Shown: one piece after another, positions 36,597-45,043 of the stretch
Layout: each line of letters starts with the position of its first letter
How positions within the stretch are numbered: position 1 is the stretch's first letter
Origin: Planktothricoides sp. SR001
Lineage (GTDB): Bacteria > Cyanobacteriota > Cyanobacteriia > Cyanobacteriales > Laspinemataceae
Length of the DNA: 64,000 nucleotides
Reading direction: 5' to 3'
Assembly: GCF_001276715.1 (NCBI RefSeq)
Contig: NZ_LIUQ01000003.1
Coordinates: 168,334 to 232,333, forward strand
The notes under the pieces: model-generated
The model's database searches: none
Told to the model about the DNA's origin: nothing
Seen by the model: the letters and a program-made list of their open reading frames with translations, nothing else
Translations under genes and position numbers: made by a program

Positions 36597-38492
36597 TTAA
36601 TTGGCACGCCAATGTTCGGTCAAACGCACGGGCAAAACTTGACCGGGCGCGATCGCAATTTCTTTGGGTGACGATAGTAAATTGGCCGCAATTCCCGCTG
36701 CTGCGCCGCCTAATAATGGACCCCCAGCTAAACCGCCAATGGCTGCACCACCGATCGCCCCCAGGGTAGACCAACTCAGCAGCCCATTTCGGGAAATTGC
36801 CATATCTCCGGCGATCGGGTTTGATTCGGCTTTGATGCTTACCATTTTACCATTAATCACGATTGATTCCAGTACAAAACGAATACCAGAGCGATCGCTT
36901 TTAAAAGTACCGATTGCCGGTGTTCCTACTGGGGCGATCGCATTGCCATTGCGGTCATAAACTTCCACATTTACCACCAAAACTTCCCGTCGAGAGGAAC
37001 CGCTTTTAACGGTAAATCCTTCTGAACCGGGATAACTTAAAATAATCATCGTCCCAGCGGCTACTAATACATTCGGATCGGTGACAGGAATTTGCACCGC
37101 CGTGGGGTTGACATTATTCAGATCGTTCTGATTATTTGGCAGATTGGGTACATTAATCGCCGTAACAGAATCTACAGAATTTACAGAATTTACGGGAGGT
37201 TCTGCATTCGATCGCCTTGGCAAAGATTCGCCGAAAGTAATCACCTCATCTGATGGGGATGAATAAGCCATCAAAGATAAAGACTCATTAGTCGCAGAAA
37301 CCGGGTTGCTTGACTCTAATGATAAAGATTCATTCGGGGCGATCGCTTGCCATTCCGGTGTAGCCGGGACAGGGAGAATTACTGGTGTTTCTGCCACCGT
37401 CGAGTCAATGGAGGGAGTGACGGATGCAGAGGCTTCAACGCTGACCGATGGGCTTTCGGTCAGGGGGACTTGCTGCCATTCAGAATAGGGCGGCAAAGAC
37501 TCCATTAATTCCATCTCTTCACGGGTCATCACACTGGAGTCCGTCACCGCAGGAGTTTTTGACGGTGATACAGGGATAGGGATCGAGGAGGTTTCGGTAG
37601 GGACAGGACATTCCGCGTTGCTACAGTCGCTTTGCCAGTCAGGGGGTGGCGGTGGTGGGACAAATATTTCTGTTGTCTCCGTTGTTCCCTTGGTTTCACT
37701 GACCGAAATACCGCCAGAGGGCATCCCATCCAAGCCAGGAACGTTGACCGTAACAGGGCGATCGCCCTGAGAATTACCTGGTGTGAGTGGTTGCGTCGGT
37801 AAGCCCACCTCGGAATTAATCGGTACAGGATTTAGTGGCGTTAGGGGTCCTGTAGTCACCGGCAATGGCGGCATAATGATACTTTCCGGGCTGCTTTCTG
37901 GCTGGTTGCCCAGTTGGTTGCCCAGTTGGTTGCCTAGTATGGGGGATTGATGCCTAATATTGGCCTGCGGTGGCAGTTGGGGCAATGTCCCCCGACTCTC
38001 CACTCTGGGTAAGGCTTGTGACAAGGCAATTTGTGGACGTAAAACCCAGCGATTTCCTTGACCCAGGGGTTCCAGAGTGATTTGTCCTGGATGAATCGAA
38101 ATGGCGGGATCGAGATCCATGACAATTCGCGTTTCTCCGGGTTTAAACTCACTAATTCTAATGCTTTGCACTAAACCGGGGTAACTTTCTTGAGTAGGAT
38201 TTCTGCCAAAGTTGCTACGGGGAACATCGATGACGATTCGCGGCGGATCTGCAAGGATAAAATATTCTGGCTTTTCCTTGCTGGTAATTTGTAATTGATT
38301 GGTATAGGGGTCGTATTCCCACTGTCTGCCCTCGGCGGCGATCGCCACAGAATGTACTTGATTCAGGCTAACCGTTGAACTGAGTAGGCTGAGTAGACTG
38401 AGGATGCCCACATTGCCGAAGTTTGCAATATTGCCGAATGCGGGTGCAAATACAGTCAACCAAAATACCCGTGCTAATTTTGGTTTTTTCAT
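36597..38492 (-). CDS. AMIN-domain envelope protein
   Basis: A 631-residue exported protein. Residues 1-52 form a long signal peptide. An AMIN domain follows at about 55-160 (WEYDPYTNQLQITSKEKPEYF, PPRIVIDVPRSNF, ETRIVMDLDPAI); this domain targets proteins to peptidoglycan or pilus and secretin complexes. Residues 165-470 are a proline/serine-rich, low-complexity linker. The C-terminal 150 residues contain a beta-rich segment (ILSYPGSEGFTVKSGSSRREVLVV) and a glycine-zipper stretch (LGAIGGAAIGGLAGGPLLGGAAAG), which may insert in a membrane. No amidase domain is present, so it is not an AmiC-type hydrolase; a structural envelope role is more likely. Confidence 0.85.
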   Translation of the reverse strand: MKKPKLARVFWLTVFAPAFGNIANFGNVGILSLLSLLSSTVSLNQVHSVAIAAEGRQWEYDPYTNQLQITSKEKPEYFILADPPRIVIDVPRSNFGRNPTQESYPGLVQSIRISEFKPGETRIVMDLDPAISIHPGQITLEPLGQGNRWVLRPQIALSQALPRVESRGTLPQLPPQANIRHQSPILGNQLGNQLGNQPESSPESIIMPPLPVTTGPLTPLNPVPINSEVGLPTQPLTPGNSQGDRPVTVNVPGLDGMPSGGISVSETKGTTETTEIFVPPPPPPDWQSDCSNAECPVPTETSSIPIPVSPSKTPAVTDSSVMTREEMELMESLPPYSEWQQVPLTESPSVSVEASASVTPSIDSTVAETPVILPVPATPEWQAIAPNESLSLESSNPVSATNESLSLMAYSSPSDEVITFGESLPRRSNAEPPVNSVNSVDSVTAINVPNLPNNQNDLNNVNPTAVQIPVTDPNVLVAAGTMIILSYPGSEGFTVKSGSSRREVLVVNVEVYDRNGNAIAPVGTPAIGTFKSDRSGIRFVLESIVINGKMVSIKAESNPIAGDMAISRNGLLSWSTLGAIGGAAIGGLAGGPLLGGAAAGIAANLLSSPKEIAIAPGQVLPVRLTEHWRAN

Positions 38493-38616
38493 AGTGCCAG
38501 AAAAAAATTTTTAACCCTGACCAGGGGATAATCGATTATCCCCTAAGCGCTGACTCTTGACAACGAATCTTTTGCTTTCACCCTGATTTTATTTAGATGA
38601 GGATGAGATTTGTCGG

Positions 38617-38829
38617 TTATTTATTATTCCAGATTAAAGGCGCGATCGCCCCAGCAATGGTGCCAATTGCCACAGAAAACGCCAGCACCACACCCACCGG
38701 CATTTGAATTGACTGTAAACCTAAAAAAGATAACTGGACTGGGGTCGCATTTTGTACTGACAAAATCGCGATCGCTCCCACCCAAACCGCTAAAATTACG
38801 CAAATTAATATGGCAGGAATTGGTTTCAT
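38617..38829 (-). CDS. LapA-like (DUF1049) small membrane protein
   Basis: A 70-residue protein with two transmembrane helices, residues 5-25 (AILICVILAVWVGAIAILSVQ) and 43-65 (PVGVVLAFSVAIGTIAGAIAPL), joined by the NATPVQLSFLGLQ loop typical of the LapA/DUF1049 family. In proteobacteria LapA assists lipopolysaccharide assembly; the role in cyanobacteria is not known. It lies between the AMIN gene and the phosphohexomutase on the same strand, but repeats separate them. Confidence 0.85.
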   Translation of the reverse strand: MKPIPAILICVILAVWVGAIAILSVQNATPVQLSFLGLQSIQMPVGVVLAFSVAIGTIAGAIAPLIWNNK

Positions 38830-38931
38830 TATTGCTCAAAAGGTTATTACATCAGATCGCCAACCCAGTTTCGTCGAAGTTACCGGGTTTCTCTAAGAAA
38901 CCCGGTTTCTCACACCCGCGATCGCCCTCGG

Positions 38932-40359
38932 TTAAGCCAGCTTATCGATGCCCGATTGCATTTCGGCTTCGATAGAAGCTAATTTTTCCGCTGAATTAGT
39001 TTCAATATAAACCCGAATCAGGGGTTCTGTCCCAGAAGGACGCAGCAAAATCCAGCCACCATCAGCCATATACAGCTTAATCCCGTCTTTCCGTCCCACT
39101 TCTTTAACATGAATTCCGGCTATTTCTGACGGAGGATTGTTCAGATAAGCATCTAAAACCGCTGCTTTGTGGGCTTCGGTTAAATGCATATCAAGGCGGT
39201 TATTGTACAAGGGGCCATCGGCTTCTTTAATCGCTTCTTCAACCAATTGGCTAAGGGGTTTCCCTTCATAAGCGATCGCCTCTGCCACCAGCATATCGGC
39301 CAAAATCCCATCCTTTTCGGGAATATGTCCCAGAACACTTAAGCCCCCGGACTCTTCACCGCCAATCAGCACATCGGTTTCCCGCATTTTTTCGCCCACA
39401 TACTTAAAGCCCACAGCGGTTTCATACAGTTCTAAACCGTACTTAGCCGCCAGGTTATCTAATAAGTGGGTCGTGGCTACAGTTCGGACAATTGCCCCAC
39501 GTTTGCCCTTGTTTTTAACCAAGTGACGGGCTAACAACAATAAAATCGTGTTGGGAGTGAGGACATTGCCTTTTTCGTCCACAATGCCAAAGCGATCGCT
39601 ATCCCCGTCAGTGGCTAGACCTAAATCCGCCCCACCGCTGGTGACAGACTCCACCAACTCTTGCAGTTGTTCTGGCTTGGGTTCGGGCATCCCGCCACCA
39701 AACAACACATCCCGCCAAGTGTGGAAACTTTCGGTTTCACAACCGCAGTAAGCTAAAACTTCATCTAAATAACCCCGTGAAGTTGAGTACAGGGCATCAT
39801 ACTTAACCTTAAGTTTCGCACTCCGCAGTCGATCCAGATCAATTTGGCTATAGAGAAACTTCAGATATTCGGGTTTGGGGTCAAAAGTGGAAATTTGCTC
39901 AGTTTTCTTGGTGGCTGGGGGTGCATCAGAAGCACCGGGAATATTGGCCACAATGGTATCAGTAATTTCTGGAGTCGCAGGGCCTGCGTAATCTGGGATA
40001 TATTTAATGCCGCAATAGGGGGCCGGGTTGTGAGAAGCGGTAAACATCAAAGCCCCAGCGGACTTCAAATGTAAAGCATTGTAAGCAATTACCGGCGTCG
40101 GACAATCCCGGTCTACGATTTTTACCGTCCAGCCCAAATCGGCCAAAATCTCAGCGGCAGTGTTGGCAAACTCATCAGCTAAGAAGCGGGGATCGTAGGC
40201 GACTAAAACAGGTCTGTCTTTGCTGTAAGCAGTTTCTAGATAACTGGCGATCGCCCGTGTCACCTTGCGTACATTGGCAAAAGTAAAATCTTTGGCGATC
40301 AGTCCTCGCCATCCATCCGTACCAAACTTAATTTCCTGTGATTCCGCTGCTGTACTCAT
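38932..40359 (-). CDS. Phosphoglucomutase/phosphomannomutase family protein
   Basis: A 475-residue alpha-D-phosphohexomutase. It begins IKFGTDGWRGLIAKDFT, carries the catalytic phosphoserine loop FTASHNPAPYCGIKY at about residue 103, the metal-binding DGDSDR at about 238, the sugar-specificity loop GGEESGGLS at about 330, and the phosphate-binding RPSGTEPLIRVYIE near the C-terminus. It interconverts hexose 1- and 6-phosphates; whether glucose, mannose or glucosamine is preferred is not clear from sequence. The ATG at 40359 (MSTAAESQEIKFGTDGW) is chosen; the 36-residue longer frame is not family-like. Confidence 0.92.
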   Translation of the reverse strand: MSTAAESQEIKFGTDGWRGLIAKDFTFANVRKVTRAIASYLETAYSKDRPVLVAYDPRFLADEFANTAAEILADLGWTVKIVDRDCPTPVIAYNALHLKSAGALMFTASHNPAPYCGIKYIPDYAGPATPEITDTIVANIPGASDAPPATKKTEQISTFDPKPEYLKFLYSQIDLDRLRSAKLKVKYDALYSTSRGYLDEVLAYCGCETESFHTWRDVLFGGGMPEPKPEQLQELVESVTSGGADLGLATDGDSDRFGIVDEKGNVLTPNTILLLLARHLVKNKGKRGAIVRTVATTHLLDNLAAKYGLELYETAVGFKYVGEKMRETDVLIGGEESGGLSVLGHIPEKDGILADMLVAEAIAYEGKPLSQLVEEAIKEADGPLYNNRLDMHLTEAHKAAVLDAYLNNPPSEIAGIHVKEVGRKDGIKLYMADGGWILLRPSGTEPLIRVYIETNSAEKLASIEAEMQSGIDKLA

Positions 40360-40497
40360 ATCAATCAGATTACTATTGTTGAAGCCTTCACCCCAATAGT
40401 ACAAGCTAAGGCTACTCTTTGATCCTTGTGGCGATCGCTTGACTGCTCTTTCGGTCCCACCCCTCAAAGCCCCCCAAAAAGGCGATCGGGCTTAATC

Positions 40498-40932
40498 AAC
40501 GGTTAATCGCTCATTTACTTGGCCGAAAACGCGGCTCGATTCCTGAAAATTCCGCATAAATATTCCAGGGTATTGCTTTTAACAATTACCCTTTATTTTT
40601 AATAATAAATTAAGTAATATTTTTAATATTTAATCATAATTAAAAATATGTCAAACAAAAAATTTTTTTCAAAAAAAAATTATTTTTTTGATTTATTTGT
40701 GTTTAAATACACATTTTTTTAGATTGGTTAACCACAGACAAAATATGTAAAATAGACAAGAATGCTTTCATACCGATATCGATCCCCCCAACCCCGCTTT
40801 CCAAAGGGGGCTTTCGGGGCTTTCGGGGCTTTCGGGGCTTTCGGGGCTTTCGGGGCTTGGGAACGCAAGAAGTCTAATATATTTTAAGATCAGCTTAAAA
40901 TCAACGATGCCTACAAGGATTCACCAAAAAAT
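40498..40932. other. AT-rich spacer with 9-bp tandem repeat
   Basis: No gene is visible. Bases 40580-40735 are strongly AT-rich with long A and T runs. At 40806-40859 there are about six copies of the 9-mer GGGGCTTTC, preceded by a CCCCCAACCCCGCTTTCC stretch. The promoter of the downstream cobyrinate synthase gene must lie here. No cobalamin riboswitch was recognised. Confidence 0.6.
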
Positions 40933-42489
40933 ATGAGTTTAGTCATTGCCGGAGAACGCAGCGGCGTGGGCAAAACCACCATCACCCTAGCACTATTAGC
41001 GTATTTAAAGCGCCATTTAAAGCACCATTTAAAGCACCAATTACCGCACCAATTACCGCACCCAGAAATTACGGTGCAATCGTTTAAAGTCGGGCCTGAT
41101 TATATTGACCCGATGTTTCATCACTATGTGACAGGTCGCCCTTGCCGCAATTTAGATCCGGTGCTGACTTCTGAGGACTATGTTCGGCAATGCTTTGCTC
41201 ACCATATCCAGGGAGTAGAATTTGCCCTGGTCGAAGGGGTGATGGGATTGTTTGATGGGGTGCCGGGAAATGTAGTATTTCCAAATCAGGATTCAATTGG
41301 AGAAAAGAGGTTCGAGAAAAGAGGAAAGAGGAAAATTCTCTCTTCTCTTTCCTCTCTTCTCTTTTCTCCCGAAGTTTCTCCCGAAGACAGACCCCAGGAT
41401 TTTGCTAGTACCGCGCATATCGCCCGCTTATTGGATTTGCCGGTGTTATTCGTGATTGATTGTAGTCGCTTGTCCGGTTCTGTGGCAGCGATCGCCCACG
41501 GTTATCGTTCCTGGGATCCCAGAATTAAGTTTGCCGGGTTAGTTCTCAACCGGGTGGGTAGCGATCGCCATTTAGAACTCCTCAAAGAAGCGATCGCGCT
41601 GCTAAACTTGCCAATTCTGGGGGTTTTTCGGCGTCAAGACCACATTACCATCCCGGATAGACATCTCGGTTTAGTTCCCACTGCGGAACTGCCCGAACTA
41701 GATCAAATCATCGATAAATTAGCCGAAATTGCCGCCCAGAGTTTTGACTGGGAAAACTTACTGCCATTACTTAAAACTACTCCAGATTATCCCAATCAGC
41801 CTCAGAAAAATCAGATAAATTTAATTCACAAAAAACTGGAAAAGTTGCCAGTAAAAATTGGCATTGCCCGTGATGCTACTTTCAGTTTTTACTATCAAGA
41901 TAACTTAGATATTTTGGCATCATTAGGGGCAGAATTAATCCCATTTAGTCCCCTAGAAAATAGTCAATTACCTCCGGGATTACAAGGACTTTATTTTGGT
42001 GGTGGCTTTCCCGAAATGTTCGCCCAACAACTCAGCGAAAATGTCACATTTCGTGAGGCAATCTTTCAAGCTATCCAATCAGGAATGCCCACCATCGCGG
42101 AATGTGGCGGTTTAATGTATTTATCGAAATCCATCACTGATTTTCAAGGAAAATCTTGGCCAATGGTGGGCATCTTACCCAGTAGCACTATGATGGATCG
42201 CCACTTAACTCTAGGATATCGACGAGCGATCGCCCAAAAAAATACCCCTCTTTTAGCAGCGGGTGAGGTAATTTTTGGCCATGAATTTCATCGTTCCCGG
42301 CTGGTTGATGAACCTGTTGCCCCCTTATTTAAAACTTGGCGGTTGAGTCAACAAGATACCGAATCCAGCCATGAAGGTTGCGCCGTAAATCAAAACCTTC
42401 ATGCTTCATATATTCACTTACATTGGGGACATCGCCCAGAAATTGCCCAAAGATTTCTCAAATCTTGTCAAATCAAATCCGGTTCTTAA
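40933..42489 (+). CDS. cobB: Cobyrinate a,c-diamide synthase
   Basis: The CobB/CbiA enzyme amidates the a and c side chains of cobyrinate using glutamine and ATP in cobalamin synthesis. The N-terminal domain shows VIAGERSGVGKTTITLAL, SFKVGPDYIDPMFH and NLDPVLTSEDY. The C-terminal triad glutaminase-like domain has IAECGGLMYLSK with the nucleophile cysteine at about residue 395, and a late histidine (SYIHLHWGH). At 518 residues it is long: a histidine-rich repeat (KRHLKHHLKHQLPHQLPH type) at about 28-46 and a low-complexity insert at about 114-155 interrupt the fold. The second insert is built from AAAGAGG-type minisatellite. The last six residues come from a mobile element. Confidence 0.9.
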   Translation: MSLVIAGERSGVGKTTITLALLAYLKRHLKHHLKHQLPHQLPHPEITVQSFKVGPDYIDPMFHHYVTGRPCRNLDPVLTSEDYVRQCFAHHIQGVEFALVEGVMGLFDGVPGNVVFPNQDSIGEKRFEKRGKRKILSSLSSLLFSPEVSPEDRPQDFASTAHIARLLDLPVLFVIDCSRLSGSVAAIAHGYRSWDPRIKFAGLVLNRVGSDRHLELLKEAIALLNLPILGVFRRQDHITIPDRHLGLVPTAELPELDQIIDKLAEIAAQSFDWENLLPLLKTTPDYPNQPQKNQINLIHKKLEKLPVKIGIARDATFSFYYQDNLDILASLGAELIPFSPLENSQLPPGLQGLYFGGGFPEMFAQQLSENVTFREAIFQAIQSGMPTIAECGGLMYLSKSITDFQGKSWPMVGILPSSTMMDRHLTLGYRRAIAQKNTPLLAAGEVIFGHEFHRSRLVDEPVAPLFKTWRLSQQDTESSHEGCAVNQNLHASYIHLHWGHRPEIAQRFLKSCQIKSGS

Positions 42490-42632
42490 AAACCAATTAT
42501 AAAGCTAGATGTCATTCCCGCGAATGCGGGAATCCACAAGCGTTTTTGGGTTTACCCAACGCACATAGCGTCCCGTAGGAAATCGTAGGGGCGATTCGCG
42601 AATCGCCCCTGCATTGAGAACCGGATTTGGTA
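42471..42632. mobile_element. TACCAAATCCGGTT-type MITE, copy with cobB stop codon
   Basis: A 162-bp non-coding element with terminal inverted repeats: left AATCAAATCCGGTTCT, right AGAACCGGATTTGGTA, differing at two terminal positions. It is flanked by TCA on both sides (42468-42470 and 42633-42635). Its interior shares GATGTCATTCCCGCGAA and GGGAATCCACAAGCGTTTT with the 117-bp copy in the CRISPR array (44669-44785), and adds a GTAGGGGCGATTCGCGAATC palindrome. The element supplies the final codons and TAA of cobB. Confidence 0.8.
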
Positions 42633-42655
42633 TCAAATCAACCATCCCGACTAAT

Positions 42656-42674
42656 CCCGACTTTTTTTGTCGGG
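42656..42674. terminator. Short terminator hairpin
   Basis: Stem CCCGAC / GTCGGG with a seven-T loop, preceded by a second CCCGAC and located after cobB and its inserted element. Read either way it gives a short stable hairpin. A modest terminator at best. Confidence 0.4.
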
Positions 42675-42862
42675 TATTATTGACGACCTTTTTCCCATGT
42701 GTTACGGTGGTTTCTCAGATAAGGGGAAAAAATACCAGCAGTAGGGGCGACAGCATTCGCGCAGACAAGTGTTGCTGAGAACCTGTCACCTCTGACGCGA
42801 ATGCTTCGCCCCCAACCGATAATATGCCGATATTTACCAGATATTGAAGCGAGGATAGTCCA

Positions 42863-44194
42863 ATGATTCAGGCCACCGTAACACACAACCATAGACCAGA
42901 AACCTTGAGCAGCGGCGCCGCTTTGGGTGCCACCTTTGACGCCCTCAAGTGTAAAGAATGTGGCGCTGAATATGAACCAAAGGCAATTCATGTCTGTGAA
43001 TTCTGCTTTGGCCCATTGGAAGTCAGCTATAACTATGAAGTCCTCCGCCAGCAAGTCAGTCGGGCAACCATTGAAGCGGGGCCTAACTCCATTTGGCGTT
43101 ATCGTCCTTTGTTACCTGTGGCGACCGATAATGTGATTGATGTGGGAACTGGCATGACCCCACTGCTGAAAGCCAATCGTTTAGCCCGTCGTCTGGGGAT
43201 TAAAAATCTTTATATTAAAAATGACGCGGTGAATATGCCCACCCTCAGCTTCAAAGATCGGGTGGTGTCCGTCGCCTTAAGCCGCGCCAGAGAACTGGGT
43301 TTTACTACGGTTTCTTGCGCCAGTACCGGCAACTTGGCAAACTCTACCGCCGCGATCGCAGCCCGGGCTGGATTAGACTGTTGCGTATTTATTCCCTCGG
43401 ACTTAGAATCCGGTAAAGTTTTGGGCACCCTCATCTACAGCCCAACTCTGATGGCCGTTCATGGCAATTATGACCAAGTAAACCGCCTCTGTTCTGAAGT
43501 GGCTAACAGCTACGGCTGGGGTTTCGTCAATATTAATTTGCGTCCTTATTACTCTGAAGGTTCAAAAACCCTGGGTTATGAAGTCGCCGAACAACTGGGC
43601 TGGCAACTTCCCGACCATATTGTTGCACCGTTGGCCTCTGGTTCTCTCTTCACCAAAATTTACAAAGGTTTCCAAGAATTTATTAAACTCGGTTTGGTGG
43701 ATGACAAAGCGGTACGCTTCAGCGGCGCCCAAGCGGATGGCTGTTCGCCGATCGCCCAAGCTTTCCGGGAAAACCGCGATTTTATTACCCCAGTCAAACC
43801 CAACACCGTGGCCAAATCCATCGCGATCGGCAACCCGGCAGATGGGGTCTATGCTTTGGACATTGCCCATCAAACCAACGGCAACATTGAATCCGTCAGC
43901 GATCCAGAAATCATTGAAGGGATTAAACTCCTGGCGGAAACCGAGGGCATTTTCACCGAAACCGCCGGAGGCACCACCGTTGCCGTTCTCAAGAAATTGG
44001 TCGAAGCGGGTAAAATCGATCCGGACGAAACCACCGTTGTCTATATCACCGGCAATGGCTTGAAAACTCAGGAAGCAATCCAAGGTTACATCGGCGAACC
44101 CCTGACCATTGAGCCAAAACTGGAAAGTTTTGAGCGGGCCTTAGAACGTTCTCGGACCCTCGATCGCTTAGAATGGCAGCAAGTTCTGGTTTAA
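42863..44194 (+). CDS. thrC: Threonine synthase
   Basis: A PLP-dependent enzyme turning O-phosphohomoserine into threonine. The 443-residue protein begins with a zinc-ribbon-like motif (LKCKECGAEYEPKAIHVCEFC), typical of the plant/cyanobacterial class. The PLP lysine is in PTLSFKDRVVSVA at about residue 133, and a phosphate-binding loop SCASTGNLANSTAA follows. The C-terminal motif VVYITGNGLKTQEA is also conserved. The ribosome site is weak (AGCGAGGATAG before the ATG). It is followed closely by a MoaD/ThiS-like gene, which may share its transcript. Confidence 0.95.
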   Translation: MIQATVTHNHRPETLSSGAALGATFDALKCKECGAEYEPKAIHVCEFCFGPLEVSYNYEVLRQQVSRATIEAGPNSIWRYRPLLPVATDNVIDVGTGMTPLLKANRLARRLGIKNLYIKNDAVNMPTLSFKDRVVSVALSRARELGFTTVSCASTGNLANSTAAIAARAGLDCCVFIPSDLESGKVLGTLIYSPTLMAVHGNYDQVNRLCSEVANSYGWGFVNINLRPYYSEGSKTLGYEVAEQLGWQLPDHIVAPLASGSLFTKIYKGFQEFIKLGLVDDKAVRFSGAQADGCSPIAQAFRENRDFITPVKPNTVAKSIAIGNPADGVYALDIAHQTNGNIESVSDPEIIEGIKLLAETEGIFTETAGGTTVAVLKKLVEAGKIDPDETTVVYITGNGLKTQEAIQGYIGEPLTIEPKLESFERALERSRTLDRLEWQQVLV

Positions 44195-44283
44195 TGTATG
44201 GTTAAGTGTTGGCTTTTGAGCATCAACGCCAATGGCCAACACGCAAAAGTCAACCATCCAACAACAGTCAACCACTACTAACA

Positions 44284-44559
44284 ATGTCTGTTAAAGTTTT
44301 AATCCCAACACCTCTACAAAAATTTACCCAAAACCAAGCGGCGATCGAATGCTCGGGCAGCAATATTGCTGAGTTGATCGACGCTTTGGAAGCCGCTTGT
44401 CCGGGTATTAAAGAGCGTTTATGTGACGAAAAAGGTCAACCCCGTCGCTTTTTAAATTTCTATGTGAATAGTGAAGATATTCGGTTTTTGGAAGGCACTA
44501 AGACGGCCATCAATGACGGGGATGAAGTGAGCATCGTCCCAGCAGTAGCCGGTGGCTGA
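44284..44559 (+). CDS. MoaD/ThiS-like sulfur-carrier protein
   Basis: A 91-residue beta-grasp protein ending in VAGG. The C-terminal Gly-Gly is what sulfur carriers of the MoaD/ThiS/CysO group need for thiocarboxylate formation. Core phrases: [53 protein letters not shown] and [15 protein letters not shown]. The start at 44284 removes 26 unlike residues of a longer frame. It lies 89 bp after thrC in the same direction. CysO-type carriers feed sulfide into cysteine or homocysteine synthesis; the link to thrC suggests an amino-acid role rather than molybdopterin, but this is inference. Confidence 0.88.
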   Translation: MSVKVLIPTPLQKFTQNQAAIECSGSNIAELIDALEAACPGIKERLCDEKGQPRRFLNFYVNSEDIRFLEGTKTAINDGDEVSIVPAVAGG

Positions 44560-44597
44560 TCTGATTAGCCGGTGATTTCACCATGAAAGTTAAATGG

Positions 44598-44634
44598 AAA
44601 AAAAGGACTTGGCTGTTGCCTTGTCCTTTTTTTT
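44598..44634. terminator. 37-bp bidirectional terminator, left copy
   Basis: Seven As, then arms AAGGACTTGGC / GCCTTGTCCTT around loop TGTT (with a TT/TT internal mismatch), then eight Ts. It ends thrC and the carrier gene on the plus strand and can stop minus-strand transcripts from the CRISPR side. An identical 37-bp sequence lies at 55882-55918 at the other edge of the CRISPR-Cas locus. Confidence 0.85.
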
Positions 44635-44668
44635 CGCTACTTTTTGTGCTCAACGCCTTACGGCATCA

Positions 44669-44785
44669 TACCAAATCCGGTTGTTAAAACCCGTTTATCA
44701 GGTCAGATGTCATTCCCGCGAAGGCGGGAATCCACAAGCGTTTTAGGTAACGATCGTAGTCAGTATATGAGAACCGGATTTGGTA
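44669..44785. mobile_element. TACCAAATCCGGTT-type MITE inserted in a CRISPR repeat
   Basis: A 117-bp element with perfect 14-bp terminal inverted repeats (TACCAAATCCGGTT) and flanking TCA direct repeats (44666-44668 and 44786-44788). Removing it and one TCA restores a perfect 36-bp CRISPR repeat. The interior is GATGTCATTCCCGCGAAGGC followed by GGGAATCCACAAGCG, with no coding capacity. The other copy is at 42471-42632. Confidence 0.92.
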
Positions 44786-44809
44786 TCAGAGGTAAGAGCA
44801 ACGAATTTA

Positions 44810-45043
44810 CAGCGGTTTTCAGATTGCTGAACCACGGTAGGACCCGCGCATTCCGTAGGGGCGTCCTTGCGGAGCATAATCCGTCAGGCTTTATGGCCAG
44901 AAAGCCCGTACATTTAATATTTTAAGCATTGTAGGGGCGAATGGCCATTCGCCCTGGTACGGGCGAATGGCCATTCGCCCCTACGGAATGCTTCGCCCCT
45001 ACAGATGCTTTGTGGTTTACTCGCGGCAGATTTGCGCTATAAG
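44810..45043. mobile_element. Second inverted-repeat element, splitting the terminal spacer
   Basis: About 234 bp between CAGCGGTTTTCAGATTGCTG...AACCAC on the left and GTGGTTTACTCGCGGCAGAT...GCGCTA on the right, ends related to the element at 32506-32645. Its centre holds two GGGCGAATGGCCATTCGCCC palindromes. Without it the flanking pieces (8 bp and about 27 bp) make a spacer of about 35 bp, the array norm. Exact ends are uncertain by a few bases. Confidence 0.7.

Noticed and set aside
40498-40932. Cobalamin riboswitch before cobB
   Set aside because: No B12-box-like conserved core was found in the spacer.
43562-44083. Long frames inside thrC on both strands
   Set aside because: They are shadows of a well-supported threonine synthase gene.
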